Assembly (NCBI GenBank): GCA_963762965.1
Contig: CAVXME010000001.1
Span: 2,418,001 to 2,482,000 of the forward strand
Source: DATBAX01 sp963762965
GTDB taxonomy: Bacteria; Acidobacteriota; Terriglobia; Terriglobales; Acidobacteriaceae
Reading direction: 5' to 3'
DNA: 64,000 nt
Both the position numbers and the translations under genes were made by a program. Position 1 is the first letter of the stretch, and each line of letters opens with the position of its first letter. The notes under the pieces were generated by a model. It did no database searches. It was not told where the DNA came from and saw nothing but the letters and a program-made list of their open reading frames with translations. Of the stretch, positions 8,618-17,830 are shown piece by piece.

Positions 8618-10732
8618 ATGCGAAAGCAACTGCTGAGTGTTTGCCTACCGCTGCTGTTCGTGGTGCTGGTGGCCGCGGCTGAGACGCAGAGCACGGGCAC
8701 GGAAACCATCAAACATGCCACGGTGCAGAAGATCAACGTGGTGCAGGGTGACGATGGAGTCACCGTGGAGATCACCGCCCGAGGGGCGGTGACGCCCAAG
8801 TTGAGCACGCTGCAATCACCCGCGCGCGTAGTGCTCGATCTGCCGAACACGGCGCTCGCCGATTCGATGGGCCGCATCAATGTAGCCCACGATGGCGTGC
8901 AGGACGTGCGTATTGGCATGGATGGCAAAGCCAGTCCAACCAGCCGCATCGTGATCGATCTGGATCATGCCTGCCAATATGAACTGGTGCCGAGCGGCGA
9001 CAACAAAGTTGTCTTGAAGCTGCACTCGGGAGTCAGCGTGGCGAAGGTGGCCAAGCCCAGCCCGTTTGCAACAAAGACAGCGGCGCCAGTGGTCAGCCAA
9101 CAGGCCGCAGTGCCTGCTCCTGCCGTGGAGAACAAGCCGGTGCAGACCGCTTCCGCTGCCAGCAATTTCGTGGTGGTCGAACCGACCTACAAGCCGAAAG
9201 ATGCGTCTGAGACCACGCCCGCTGTGAGCGGTCCGCCAGCCCGCGTGATCGAGGCTGCCTCCAAGTTCGTGGAGAAGCCGGACACCAATTTGCTGCCAGC
9301 GCCCAGCGCCGCTATGCAGGCACAAGCTGCCCCCAGCGCACAGCCACAGGCTGCCCCAATGGCACAGCCCCAGACTGTCCAAACCGCCGCAGCGTTCACG
9401 CCAGCGGTAAATCTGGCCGCCGAGCAAAAGGCTCAATTGCAGCAAGCGCCGGCCGCGACCGGCCCCAAGTACACGGGTGAACCGATTTCGGTGAACTTGA
9501 AAGACGTGGACTTGAAGGATTTCTTCCGCTTGATCCACGAGATCAGCGGATTGAACGTAGTGCTCGATCCTAACGTCAAGGGCTCACTGACCATCGTGTT
9601 GGATGATGTGCCGTGGGACCAGGCGCTGGACATCGTTCTGAAGAACAACGATTTGGACCGGCAGCTTGAGGGCAACGTGTTGCGCATTGCGACCCTGGAT
9701 ACACTGCGTACGGAATCGGAATCGCGCCGCAAGGCGCAGGAAGCCGAGGCCCTGGCAGTCGATAAAATTACCATCACGCGTTTCCTGAGCTATGCAAAAT
9801 CGCACGATGTGGTGGTGACGATCAAGAAATTCCTCTCCCAGCGAGGAGACGTAATTTCGGATGACCGAACCAATGCCATCATCATCTCGGACATTCCGTC
9901 GGTGATGCCGGCAGTTGACCGGTTGCTGACCCAACTGGACCGCAAGACCCAGGAAGTGGAAATTGAAGCGCGCGTAGTGGCTACTACCCGCAGCTTCGCG
10001 CGTGATATCGGTACCCAGCTTGGCTTCGGCTTCGGTAATGCCGGCTCGGCTGTGGGGGGCGCTTCCGCCACTGGAGCAAACCCGCTCAGTACCGGTATTC
10101 TCACTCCGTCTTACATTACGACAGCGGGCGGCACGGGATCGAGCGGCTCATCCATTCCTCTGTTTTCGAATCTTGGGTCGACCGCGCCAACCAGTGGTCT
10201 CAGCTTTATCACCGCCAGTGGTACGGTGCAGCTTGACGCCGTCCTGACCATGGCGGAATCGCGTGGCCTGCTCAAGATCCTGTCCCGTCCACGCATCGTC
10301 ACCCAGAACAACATCCAGGCGGTGGTGAAGCAGGGTACTCGCGTACCCATCGTGACTACCGCGCAGTTAGGAGGGCCGCCGACCGTGACCTACGTGGACG
10401 CGTTCCTGCGCCTCACCGTGGTTCCACAGATCACGTCGGAAAAGACGATTTTTCTGAATGTGGATGTCGAGAACACGACGCCTGATTTCGGCCACCAAGT
10501 TAACGGCAACCCCAGCCTGATCACCCAGCAGGCGACCACGCAGATCCTGGTCACCGATGGCGGTACGGTGGTGATTGGCGGAGTTATTCAGACCAACAAC
10601 TCAATCAGCATTTCGCAGGTTCCGTTGCTGGGCAATATTCCGTTCCTGGGCAACCTGTTCAAGCACACCTCGGTCAGCACCTCTAACGCGGAGCTGATCT
10701 TCTTCATCACGCCTCGAGTCATCGAGACATAA
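8618..10732 (+). CDS. pilQ: Type IV pilus secretin PilQ
   Basis: The 704-residue outer-membrane secretin has a signal peptide (1-21), an AMIN domain that binds peptidoglycan (about 30-115), an Ala/Pro/Gln-rich linker (about 150-275), the STN/N0 domain (about 285-360), an N1 domain (about 370-440), and the C-terminal secretin beta-domain ending in VPLLGNIPFLGNLFK and FFITPRV. It forms the gated ring through which the pilus passes. The ATG at 8618 is chosen because GGGGAG lies 7 nt upstream; a GTG at 8603 is in frame but falls before that site. Last gene of the pil operon. Confidence 0.95.
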   Translation: MRKQLLSVCLPLLFVVLVAAAETQSTGTETIKHATVQKINVVQGDDGVTVEITARGAVTPKLSTLQSPARVVLDLPNTALADSMGRINVAHDGVQDVRIGMDGKASPTSRIVIDLDHACQYELVPSGDNKVVLKLHSGVSVAKVAKPSPFATKTAAPVVSQQAAVPAPAVENKPVQTASAASNFVVVEPTYKPKDASETTPAVSGPPARVIEAASKFVEKPDTNLLPAPSAAMQAQAAPSAQPQAAPMAQPQTVQTAAAFTPAVNLAAEQKAQLQQAPAATGPKYTGEPISVNLKDVDLKDFFRLIHEISGLNVVLDPNVKGSLTIVLDDVPWDQALDIVLKNNDLDRQLEGNVLRIATLDTLRTESESRRKAQEAEALAVDKITITRFLSYAKSHDVVVTIKKFLSQRGDVISDDRTNAIIISDIPSVMPAVDRLLTQLDRKTQEVEIEARVVATTRSFARDIGTQLGFGFGNAGSAVGGASATGANPLSTGILTPSYITTAGGTGSSGSSIPLFSNLGSTAPTSGLSFITASGTVQLDAVLTMAESRGLLKILSRPRIVTQNNIQAVVKQGTRVPIVTTAQLGGPPTVTYVDAFLRLTVVPQITSEKTIFLNVDVENTTPDFGHQVNGNPSLITQQATTQILVTDGGTVVIGGVIQTNNSISISQVPLLGNIPFLGNLFKHTSVSTSNAELIFFITPRVIET

Positions 10733-10770
10733 CCACACGACATAGCGGTACAAGGTAGAAGTAAAGACAG

Positions 10771-10812
10771 CAGCCGGCCTCTGAAGAAGCTTTTCAGGCC
10801 GGCTGTTTTTTT
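10771..10812 (+). terminator. Intrinsic terminator of the pil operon
   Basis: A 13-bp GC-rich stem (CAGCCGGCCT...AGGCCGGCTG, with a two-base bulge) is followed directly by seven T residues. It lies 39 bp after the pilQ stop codon. Confidence 0.88.
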
Positions 10813-10928
10813 CTGTAGAGACGTGGCTCGCCACGTCTTGCCTCCATCTTCCATCTCTGAACGGCTAACGGTTCCCTACTGCATTTGAATCGATGCAGGC
10901 AAGACGCGGCGAAGCCACGTCTCTACAG
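10813..10928. repeat. MITE-like element, CTGTAGAGACG family
   Basis: The ends are inverted copies of CTGTAGAGACGTGGCT(T)CGCC, with a further CGTCTTGCCT match inward, around a 55-bp unrelated centre. Related copies occur at 19345-19410 and 55183-55218. No coding capacity. Confidence 0.6.
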
Positions 10929-10964
10929 AAAAACTGTGCAGAAAGTTGCTAAACTCTTACAGGA

Positions 10965-12059
10965 ATGGACCATAAGGACCGGCGGACAAGAATCCAGAGT
11001 GTTTTGCGCCAGAATCGTCTGGACGCGCTGCTGGTCAGCCACCTTCCCAACATTCGCTATCTCTGCGGATTTACCGGCACCGCCGGCGCGCTGCTCATCA
11101 CGGAAAGCCACAGCCTGTTTTTTACCGATGGACGCTATACCACCCAAGCCCACGACGAAGTCGAGGGATCAAGAGTAGTCATCGCGCAGCAACCAGCCTT
11201 GCTGGCGGTGGCGAAATGGGTCGCCGCGAACCGGAAAGGTTTCGGGCACGGAGCTGCGAGGATCGGGATCGAGGGTGAACATATGAGCGTGGCGGCTCGC
11301 AGCCGCCTGGCAAGAGCTCTGCCGCCGGGTTGCCAGCTTCGTCCAGCAACCGCGTTGGTGGAACGGTTACGCGTGGTGAAGGACTGGCAGGAGATGGAAT
11401 GCATTCGTACGGCGGTCCGCCTCGGGTCTCGCCTATTTGATGTGGCGCTGAAAACCATCCGACCTGGCGTTAAAGAATCCGAGGTGGCGGCCGAGATGGA
11501 ATATGCTGCTCATAAGGCCGGGGCCCAGGAGATGGCATTTCCTACCATCATTGCGGCTGGGGAGCGGTCGGCCCTGCCCCATGGCCGGGCCTCGGCGGCC
11601 AGGATCCCGGCCCGGGGGTTCGTCGTCTGCGACTTCGGTGTTATACTCACGGGCTATTGTTCTGACATGACTCGGACGGTTCATGTGGGCCGTCCTACTG
11701 CGGAAGCGCGGCGAGTTTACCAGGCCGTAAGGCTGGCGCAGCAGGCTTCTATTGCGGCTGTCCGGCCTGGGATTAGCGTTGGTGAAGTTGACCTAGCTGG
11801 TCGTAAGTTGTTGCAAAGACAAGGATTAGCGAAGTATTTTACGCATTCCACCGGCCACGGCGTGGGCTTGGAAATTCATGAAGCTCCGCGAATTGCCGTT
11901 GGACAAACTGAGATCCTGCACCCAGGAATGGTGGTTACCATCGAACCCGGGGTTTACCTGCCGGGGCGGATGGGCGTGCGGATCGAGGACATGGTTGTAG
12001 TAACGGAACGAGGGTGCGAGGTCTTGGCATCCACGACGAAAGATCTGATCACGCTTTGA
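10965..12059 (+). CDS. Xaa-Pro aminopeptidase, M24 metallopeptidase family
   Basis: The 364-residue product has a creatinase-type N-terminal domain (about 5-135) and a C-terminal pita-bread metallopeptidase domain (about 140-364). All five metal ligands can be placed: D223, D234, H298, E327 and E341. The family removes N-terminal residues before proline in peptide turnover; aminopeptidase versus dipeptidase (PepQ) cannot be separated here. It precedes accB-accC by 107 bp; in Bacillus a similar gene also lies upstream of accB. Confidence 0.9.
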   Translation: MDHKDRRTRIQSVLRQNRLDALLVSHLPNIRYLCGFTGTAGALLITESHSLFFTDGRYTTQAHDEVEGSRVVIAQQPALLAVAKWVAANRKGFGHGAARIGIEGEHMSVAARSRLARALPPGCQLRPATALVERLRVVKDWQEMECIRTAVRLGSRLFDVALKTIRPGVKESEVAAEMEYAAHKAGAQEMAFPTIIAAGERSALPHGRASAARIPARGFVVCDFGVILTGYCSDMTRTVHVGRPTAEARRVYQAVRLAQQASIAAVRPGISVGEVDLAGRKLLQRQGLAKYFTHSTGHGVGLEIHEAPRIAVGQTEILHPGMVVTIEPGVYLPGRMGVRIEDMVVVTERGCEVLASTTKDLITL

Positions 12060-12166
12060 AAAGTTGGCTAGGCGCAATGAACTGGGCCGGGGAATCGGAT
12101 ACCATATCCAGCGGATTCCAGGGTGGTTCGGAGAGCGCCTGAGAGTACGTAGTCCTACCGCACACA

Positions 12167-12655
12167 ATGAACCAGAAAGAACTAAAAGAGCTTATCGAGT
12201 TCCTGATTGAGAAGGACATTGCCGAGTTTGAACTGGAACGCGGCGATGTTAAGGTGCGCATCAAGCGCGGCGCCGAACCGGCGATTTCGCATGGGGGCGA
12301 CTCCCGGTATTTTGCGGTGCACTCCGCGCCTCCGCCGGCACCCGAGCTGGCCACCAAACCAGCGGTCCCGGCTGCGCCGGCCAAAGAGGATGCGCCGGAA
12401 CCAGAGGCCGGGCTGCACATGGTGCATTCCCCCATCGTGGGCACGTTCTACGAATGTCCTTCTCCAGGGTCGCCGCCGTTCGTCAAAGTTGGCGATGTGG
12501 TCGAAGTCGGCCAGGTTCTCTGCATTGTCGAGGCCATGAAGCTGATGAACGAAATTGAGTCGGACGTCGCCGGGGAGATCGTCACCAAGCTGATTACCAA
12601 TGGCCAGCCCATCGAGTATGGGCAGGATTTGTTCTCCATCCGGCCGCGAAAATAA
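12167..12655 (+). CDS. accB: Biotin carboxyl carrier protein of acetyl-CoA carboxylase
   Basis: The 162-residue protein has the usual N-terminal helix, an Ala/Pro-rich flexible linker (about 50-80), and a C-terminal biotinyl domain with the EAMKLMNEI motif; K125 is the biotin attachment site. AccB carries the carboxyl group between AccC and the AccAD carboxyltransferase in the first step of fatty-acid synthesis. It is followed by accC after 24 bp. Confidence 0.96.
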   Translation: MNQKELKELIEFLIEKDIAEFELERGDVKVRIKRGAEPAISHGGDSRYFAVHSAPPPAPELATKPAVPAAPAKEDAPEPEAGLHMVHSPIVGTFYECPSPGSPPFVKVGDVVEVGQVLCIVEAMKLMNEIESDVAGEIVTKLITNGQPIEYGQDLFSIRPRK

Positions 12656-12679
12656 GCAAGTTCCCGCACAGACTTCGAA

Positions 12680-14047
12680 ATGTTCAAGAAAATCCTGATC
12701 GCCAATCGTGGAGAAATCGCACTGCGGGTGATTTGCGCCTGCAAGGAACTGGGCATCCGCACGGTTGCCATTTATAGCGAGGCGGACCGCAACTCGCTGC
12801 ACGTACGTTTTGCCGATGAGGCCATCTGCATCGGGCCGCCGCAGTTAGCTCAGAGCTATCTCAATATCCCGGCCGTCATTAGCGCAGCGGAAATCGCCAA
12901 CGTGGAGGCCATCCATCCCGGCTACGGGTTGCTGGCCGAGAACGCCAACTTTGCCGAAGTCGCGGAAACCTGCAATATCAAGTTTATTGGCCCGCCTCCG
13001 GAAATTACCCGGCTGATGGGCGAGAAGGAAAAAGCGCGCGCGGCCATGAAAAAAGCCGGCGTGCCGATTCTGCCTGGTTCCGAGGGGATCCTTGCGAGTG
13101 ACGGCGAAGCTCTGGAATGGGCGAAGCAGGTTGGCTTCCCGGTGATTATCAAAGCCTCGGCGGGCGGCGGCGGCCGCGGCATGCGCATTGTGCGCAACGA
13201 GGCAGATCTGCCGGGATTGTTCAAAGCCGCGCAGTCGGAGGCGTCGGCGGCCTTCGGCAACGGCGACCTCTACATGGAAAAATTCGTGGAGCGGCCGCGG
13301 CACATTGAATTCCAGATTCTCGCCGACCAGTACGGCAACGTGGTCAGCCTGGGCGAGCGCGAATGCAGCATTCAGCGGCGTCATCAGAAATTGCTGGAGG
13401 AGTCGCCCTCGACGCAGGTCTCTCCCGAACTGCGCGCGCAGATTGGGCAGGTCCTGAGCAAGACGCTTTCCGAAATCGGTTATGTAAATGCCGGCACCAT
13501 TGAGTTTCTGATGGATGAAGACAGCAAACTTTACTTCATCGAAATGAATACGCGCATTCAGGTGGAGCATCCGGTCACGGAGATGGTCACCGACGTCGAT
13601 CTGGTGAAGAGCCAGATTCTGCTGGCGGCGGGCGAGCGCCTGGAAAACGTGCTGCAAGGGCCTATCGTGCATCGTGGGCACGCCATCGAGTGCCGCATCA
13701 ATGCCGAAAATCCTGATACGTTCGTTCCGTCGGCGGGGAAGATTACGGCGTTCCATCCGCCGGGCGGCACGGGCGTGCGCATTGACACCGCCGCTTATGC
13801 CGAAGGCGTCATTCCTCCGTACTACGATTCGTTGATTGCCAAATTGATCGTGCGCGGCAAAGACCGCTCCGAGGCGATTTCCCGCATGTCGCGCGCGCTC
13901 GAGATGTTCATCGTGCAAGGGATTTATACGACCATCCCGCTGCACCGGCGGATTCTGGCTGATCCAGATTTCCGGGCCGGGAAGATTGATACCACGTTTA
14001 TTGAGAGATTCCTGGCGAAGAACGAGAAGGCGAAGCCGGCAGGGTAG
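12680..14047 (+). CDS. accC: Biotin carboxylase subunit of acetyl-CoA carboxylase
   Basis: The 455-residue ATP-grasp enzyme carboxylates biotin on AccB using bicarbonate and ATP. The glycine-rich ATP loop (KASAGGGGRGMR, about residue 160) is present, as are the HIEFQILAD segment, the ERECSIQRRHQK motif, and EMNTRIQVEHPVTE with the catalytic Glu and Arg. Length is standard. It forms an operon with accB. Confidence 0.96.
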   Translation: MFKKILIANRGEIALRVICACKELGIRTVAIYSEADRNSLHVRFADEAICIGPPQLAQSYLNIPAVISAAEIANVEAIHPGYGLLAENANFAEVAETCNIKFIGPPPEITRLMGEKEKARAAMKKAGVPILPGSEGILASDGEALEWAKQVGFPVIIKASAGGGGRGMRIVRNEADLPGLFKAAQSEASAAFGNGDLYMEKFVERPRHIEFQILADQYGNVVSLGERECSIQRRHQKLLEESPSTQVSPELRAQIGQVLSKTLSEIGYVNAGTIEFLMDEDSKLYFIEMNTRIQVEHPVTEMVTDVDLVKSQILLAAGERLENVLQGPIVHRGHAIECRINAENPDTFVPSAGKITAFHPPGGTGVRIDTAAYAEGVIPPYYDSLIAKLIVRGKDRSEAISRMSRALEMFIVQGIYTTIPLHRRILADPDFRAGKIDTTFIERFLAKNEKAKPAG

Positions 14048-14081
14048 AGTTTTTAGAACCAGAAACCACCCCCAAAATTCT

Positions 14082-14133
14082 GTCATCCCGACCGGAGCGA
14101 CGCGAAGCGAGCGCAGTGGAGGGACCTGGTGTT
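14082..14133. repeat. Left arm of a GTCATCCCGACCGGAGC inverted repeat
   Basis: This arm reads GTCATCCCGACCGGAGC, a short hairpin, then GTGGAGGGACCTGGTGTT. Its inverted partner is at 15364-15428. It belongs to the same general family as the GTCATCCTGAGC elements seen at 22219, 45687, 54595, 57604 and 62988. Confidence 0.65.
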
Positions 14134-14209
14134 AGGGGCAGTGCAGTCTATCCCCGCTTTTACAGGTTACGAGAGATAAGAATCCAGAGTCTCGACAGGA
14201 CTAAATCAC

Positions 14210-14761
14210 ATGGTCTTCTATCAAGTAGGCGACGCCGAATTGAAGATTGATGCGTCCTTCCTGAACGTAATTAAACACGAGCAGGCCAAAGAAATCAGGG
14301 GTGTCTACGGGTGGTATATTTTGTCGAAAGACCTTAGCAAACTTGACATCCAGGTAAAAACTCTCGAGCGACAGTATCTTTACGTTGGCACGGTTGCAGG
14401 CCGGTGCCTGAAATCTGTTACGTCAAGATTTCTGGGAGAACTTTGCGGAGCGCAAGTATGTACAGATAAATTCGGAAAGAAGTTTGATACGGATTTCGCT
14501 ATGAGCTGCGTAATTGCGTTCCTCTCCGAAAAAGGTATCGACGTGTACTTCCATGTCCTCAGTGAAGATTACGGCCGGAACCGTGAAGTGGAGATCGCGA
14601 GAAGAGTCAAGCCAGTTCTTCAGACAGTTACGAAGAATAGTGTTCGTTTGAACAGTTGCATCAAACGAGAAATTGTTAAGCAGAAAGTTAGGTCAGAAGA
14701 TTTTGAAGCCTTGGGTCAGGCAGTGGTTGATAGGCTGAGAGGGGTGCTAACGGCTGATTGA
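14210..14761 (+). CDS. Hypothetical protein, probable GIY-YIG nuclease-like domain
   Basis: The 183-residue product shows the pattern of a GIY-YIG fold: G31-V32-Y33, then Y58-V59-G60, an arginine at R73, and a glutamate near E126/E128 followed by a VKPVLQ segment that resembles the family's final motif. The match is by eye and divergent. GC content and codon use are lower than the flanking housekeeping genes. It is the first of two genes in a segment bracketed by inverted repeat arms, so it may be accessory cargo. Confidence 0.55.
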   Translation: MVFYQVGDAELKIDASFLNVIKHEQAKEIRGVYGWYILSKDLSKLDIQVKTLERQYLYVGTVAGRCLKSVTSRFLGELCGAQVCTDKFGKKFDTDFAMSCVIAFLSEKGIDVYFHVLSEDYGRNREVEIARRVKPVLQTVTKNSVRLNSCIKREIVKQKVRSEDFEALGQAVVDRLRGVLTAD

Positions 14762-14836
14762 TGAGCATCCGGTACTGGTTGCAATTGAAGGGAAATCGTC
14801 ATATTATCGGCCACTTATCGGACATAAGCAGAAAGA

Positions 14837-15238
14837 ATGACGATCGAAACGATAGACGCGACGGACAAGCCACAGCCACTCTGTGCAGCATGCAATCACT
14901 CAAAATCCGACCACGATCGGGATATAGGCTGTACGTTGAGTTGCGCTTGCTCCGAGTTTCGGGTGAGCGGCAAGAACCCAAAGAGTAAGTCTCAACCGAA
15001 ACCCAAGAATCCAGCCACAACCAAGAAAAGCTTCTTTAAGGGCCCCTTGAGCAAGGGTGCACGCCATCGCTTGGCTCGCGAACTTGGTTCAATGGGAATG
15101 TCGAAACAAGCAGTTACAGCCCGCATCAATCAAATCGTCGAATGGCAGACGAAGTCGCCCAAAGAAAAAGAAAAGGCTGTGAAGGCCAAGCATTTGTTCG
15201 TTCAAGGCGGTCTTCCTAGTTTGGGTCGCAGGAATTAA
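14837..15238 (+). CDS. Hypothetical protein with Cys/His zinc-knuckle-like N-terminus
   Basis: The 133-residue product begins with a CAACNHSKSDHD segment followed by C-x3-C-x-C (CTLSCACSEF), a pattern suited to zinc binding. A basic linker and a helical Lys-rich C-terminal half follow. I do not recognise a named family. It lies 75 bp after the GIY-YIG-like gene and shares its lower GC content, so the two were probably acquired together. A nucleic-acid-binding role is possible but unsupported beyond composition. Confidence 0.55.
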   Translation: MTIETIDATDKPQPLCAACNHSKSDHDRDIGCTLSCACSEFRVSGKNPKSKSQPKPKNPATTKKSFFKGPLSKGARHRLARELGSMGMSKQAVTARINQIVEWQTKSPKEKEKAVKAKHLFVQGGLPSLGRRN

Positions 15239-15363
15239 AGGCATATCCGCCACGTTCCAATCGGGTGGCACTCTATCCCCAGGTCCCCAAGAGCCGTAAC
15301 TGCGCCTCACTGTCGTGTTTTCCACTGGGTTGGCGATTCGTGCATTGATGTAGTCCGCCGGGG

Positions 15364-15428
15364 AACACCAGGTCCCTCCACTCCGCTACCCATTCCCTGC
15401 GGGAATGGGTAGCTCCGGTCGGGATGAC
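15364..15428. repeat. Right arm of the GTCATCCCGACCGGAGC inverted repeat
   Basis: On the reverse strand this reads GTCATCCCGACCGGAGC, then a perfect internal hairpin (TACCCATTCCC/GGGAATGGGTA), then GTGGAGGGACCTGGTGTT. Outer and inner blocks match the arm at 14082-14133; only the central hairpin differs. Confidence 0.65.
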
Positions 15429-15480
15429 AGTTTGTTGGGAGTTGTAGGAGTCTTCGCACGTAGCGCAACCATTGCGGTTT

Positions 15481-15515
15481 CCCACCCTTGCAAAGAACGC
15501 GAGGATGGGGCACCC
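15481..15515. repeat. GGGTGCCCCA-family repeat
   Basis: CCCACCCTTGCAAAGAACGC followed by GAGGATGGGGCACCC resembles the elements at 4338-4404 and 39799-39835. With the arm at 15364-15428 it accounts for much of the 339-bp gap before thiE; I saw no thiamine (TPP) riboswitch there. Confidence 0.45.
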
Positions 15516-15577
15516 TCAGTGGTGCCGGGATCTGCGAGTAAGATCGGTCAGTCCCGGGATATCGCCCACAATCCTTC

Positions 15578-16201
15578 ATGATCACGCTGCCGCGACTGTA
15601 CGCCATCCTGGACACTTCGTTATTTCTTAACACCCAAAGCCTGTGTGCATCCGCCAAGGAACTGGTGGCTGGTGGCGTGACTCTGCTGCAATATCGAAAT
15701 AAGAACGGCAATGCGCGGCAGATGCTGGAACAGGCGCGGGAATTGAAGCGGAGTGTTGGCGTGTCCGCCAAATTGATCATGAATGATCGGGCTGATCTTT
15801 GCCTAGCTGCGGGATTCGATGGCGTGCATGTGGGGCAGGAGGATCTTTCGCCTGAGGGTGCGAGGAAAGTCATAGGCCCGAATCTCTGGCTCGGGGTTTC
15901 TACCCACAATCCTGAGCAGGTCGCCGTGGCCGATAAGACTTCCGCGGATTACATCGCCATCGGCCCGGTGTTTGCGACGTCGAGCAAGATGAATCCTGAT
16001 CCTGTCGTCGGACTCGAGGGAGTGCGCCAGGCCAGAGCGCTTACCAGCAAGCCGCTGGTGGCGATCGGTGGCATTACTCGTGCCAACGGACGGTCGGTGA
16101 TTGAGGCCGGCGCAAGCTCCGTTGCGGTGATATCTGATCTGTTACGGGATCCTCGTAATGCGGCGGAAGAATTTTTTCGCAGCTTTTCCCCCGCATCTTG
16201 A
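15578..16201 (+). CDS. thiE: Thiamine phosphate synthase
   Basis: The 207-residue TIM-barrel protein joins the hydroxymethylpyrimidine and thiazole moieties to make thiamine phosphate. Family motifs are present: QYRNKN (diphosphate-binding region), LIMNDRADLCLAAGFDGVHV with GQEDL, AIGPVFATSSK, and VAIGGI. It stands apart from other thi genes. The ATG at 15578 has no strong ribosome binding site. TenI-like proteins share this fold, but the retained diphosphate-binding residues favour ThiE. Confidence 0.88.
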   Translation: MITLPRLYAILDTSLFLNTQSLCASAKELVAGGVTLLQYRNKNGNARQMLEQARELKRSVGVSAKLIMNDRADLCLAAGFDGVHVGQEDLSPEGARKVIGPNLWLGVSTHNPEQVAVADKTSADYIAIGPVFATSSKMNPDPVVGLEGVRQARALTSKPLVAIGGITRANGRSVIEAGASSVAVISDLLRDPRNAAEEFFRSFSPAS

Positions 16202-16236
16202 GGTAAAGTCATGGCCTTAGCTGTCCGAGGAGGTTC

Positions 16237-17823
16237 GTGAGCCCCGAAACCGTGAGCCCCGAAACAAAGAAATCCAATTCCGGCGCCGACTGGGCCATTC
16301 ATACCCAGCAAGACAAAGAACTGGTCAAAGGACTCGGCCTGACCAGCGCCACCATGCTGGTCATGGGGTCGATGATCGGCTCGGGCATCTTTATTGTGTC
16401 CGCCGAAATCGCCCGCGAAACCGATTCTCCAGCGTTGCTGATCGCGGCATGGTTGGTTACTGGATTCATGACCATCGTTGGCGCTTTGTGCTATGGCGAA
16501 CTGGCAGCCATGATGCCGCGCGCCGGCGGCCAGTATGTTTATTTGCGCGAGGCGTTGGGGCCGCTCTGGGGATTTCTTTACGGCTGGACGCTGTTTCTGG
16601 TGATCCAGACAGGCACGATTGCCGCGGTGGGCGTGGCTTTCGGCAAGTTCCTCGGCGTCTTCTTTCCTGCGGTTTCTTCTACCCATTGGATTTGGTATTT
16701 AGGGAAAGTTCCGGCGGTCAGTCTGGGGCCGATGTCCCTGGGAAACATGAATGTAGGGATCAGCACCCAAAATCTAGCGGCAATCCTCATGGTGATTGCG
16801 CTTTCGGTGATCAATATTTTCGGAGTGAAAACCGGCGCGCTGATTCAGAACATATTTACCGCTGCCAAAGTCACGGCGTTATTGGGACTGGTTTTACTCG
16901 GTGTTTTTGTCGGAAGGAATGCACAAGCGCTGCTGGCGAATTTTCATGGAAACTTCTGGCACAACGCCGGGTTGGGCGTGCAGCATGCCGTACAGGTAGG
17001 AAGTGGCGGCCCGCTGGTGATGGTGGGGACGCTGACGATTCTCGCGGTCGCACAGGTGGGATCTCTGTTTTCCGCCGATGCCTGGAACAATGTGACATTT
17101 ACTGCTGGTGAAGTGAAGAATCCCAGCCGCAATCTTCCGCTTTCGCTGGCGCTCGGCACGGGTGTGGTGATTGCGCTCTACATCGGATGCAACATTATCT
17201 ATCTCAATGTCCTGCCACTCGCGGGTGATCCAAACGGCGCAACCATTCTTGACCGCGGCATCAAGTATGCGACCGAAGACCGTGTGGCCACGGCTGTTCT
17301 GACGCAAATGTTTGGCACGATGGGCGGCTACATGATGGCGATTGCCATTATGCTTTCCAGCTTTGGTTGCGTGAACGGCCTGATTCTGGCGGGCGCGCGC
17401 GTGTATTATGCGATGGCGAAAGATGGCCTGTTTTTCCGCGGCGTCGCCAAACTGCATCCCACCTATAAGACGCCGGCGGTTTCGCTGATGGTGCAGATGG
17501 TCTGGACCTGCATCCTTTGCGTTTCGGGCAGCTACGGGCAATTGCTGGACTACATTATTTTTGCCGTGCTGGTGTTTTATATTCTGACCATTGTTGGGCT
17601 GTTCGTGTTGCGCCGCACGCGTCCGAATGCCGAGCGGCCGTATCGCGCCATCGGGTATCCGGTGTTGCCGGCGATTTATATTGTGATGGCTTTATTCATT
17701 GATGTCGTACTATTGCGCTACAAACCGCAATTTACCTGGCCGGGATTGATCATCGTCCTGCTGGGGATTCCGGTGTACTTTCTGTGGTCGCGACGCGCGG
17801 TGCCTGAATCGTCCGTTGCCTGA
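16237..17823 (+). CDS. APC-superfamily amino acid permease
   Basis: The 528-residue protein has about 12 hydrophobic segments and the APC signature near the N-terminus (MVMGSMIGSGIF-like stretch around residues 43-55, then PRAGGQYVYLREALG). It should move amino acids across the inner membrane; the substrate is unknown. The start is ambiguous: a 14-base block GTGAGCCCCGAAAC occurs twice in tandem (16237 and 16252), giving two in-frame GTG codons behind AGGAGG. It ends 7 bp before the second permease gene, so the pair is an operon. Confidence 0.88.
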   Translation: MSPETVSPETKKSNSGADWAIHTQQDKELVKGLGLTSATMLVMGSMIGSGIFIVSAEIARETDSPALLIAAWLVTGFMTIVGALCYGELAAMMPRAGGQYVYLREALGPLWGFLYGWTLFLVIQTGTIAAVGVAFGKFLGVFFPAVSSTHWIWYLGKVPAVSLGPMSLGNMNVGISTQNLAAILMVIALSVINIFGVKTGALIQNIFTAAKVTALLGLVLLGVFVGRNAQALLANFHGNFWHNAGLGVQHAVQVGSGGPLVMVGTLTILAVAQVGSLFSADAWNNVTFTAGEVKNPSRNLPLSLALGTGVVIALYIGCNIIYLNVLPLAGDPNGATILDRGIKYATEDRVATAVLTQMFGTMGGYMMAIAIMLSSFGCVNGLILAGARVYYAMAKDGLFFRGVAKLHPTYKTPAVSLMVQMVWTCILCVSGSYGQLLDYIIFAVLVFYILTIVGLFVLRRTRPNAERPYRAIGYPVLPAIYIVMALFIDVVLLRYKPQFTWPGLIIVLLGIPVYFLWSRRAVPESSVA

Positions 17824-17830
17824 GGAGAAT

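Noticed and set aside
12845..14086. 413-residue frame antisense to accC
   Set aside because: accC has all catalytic motifs; the antisense frame has none and no ribosome binding site.
15239..15577. Possible TPP riboswitch before thiE
   Set aside because: No CTGAGA core or related conserved segments; the gap is occupied by repeats.
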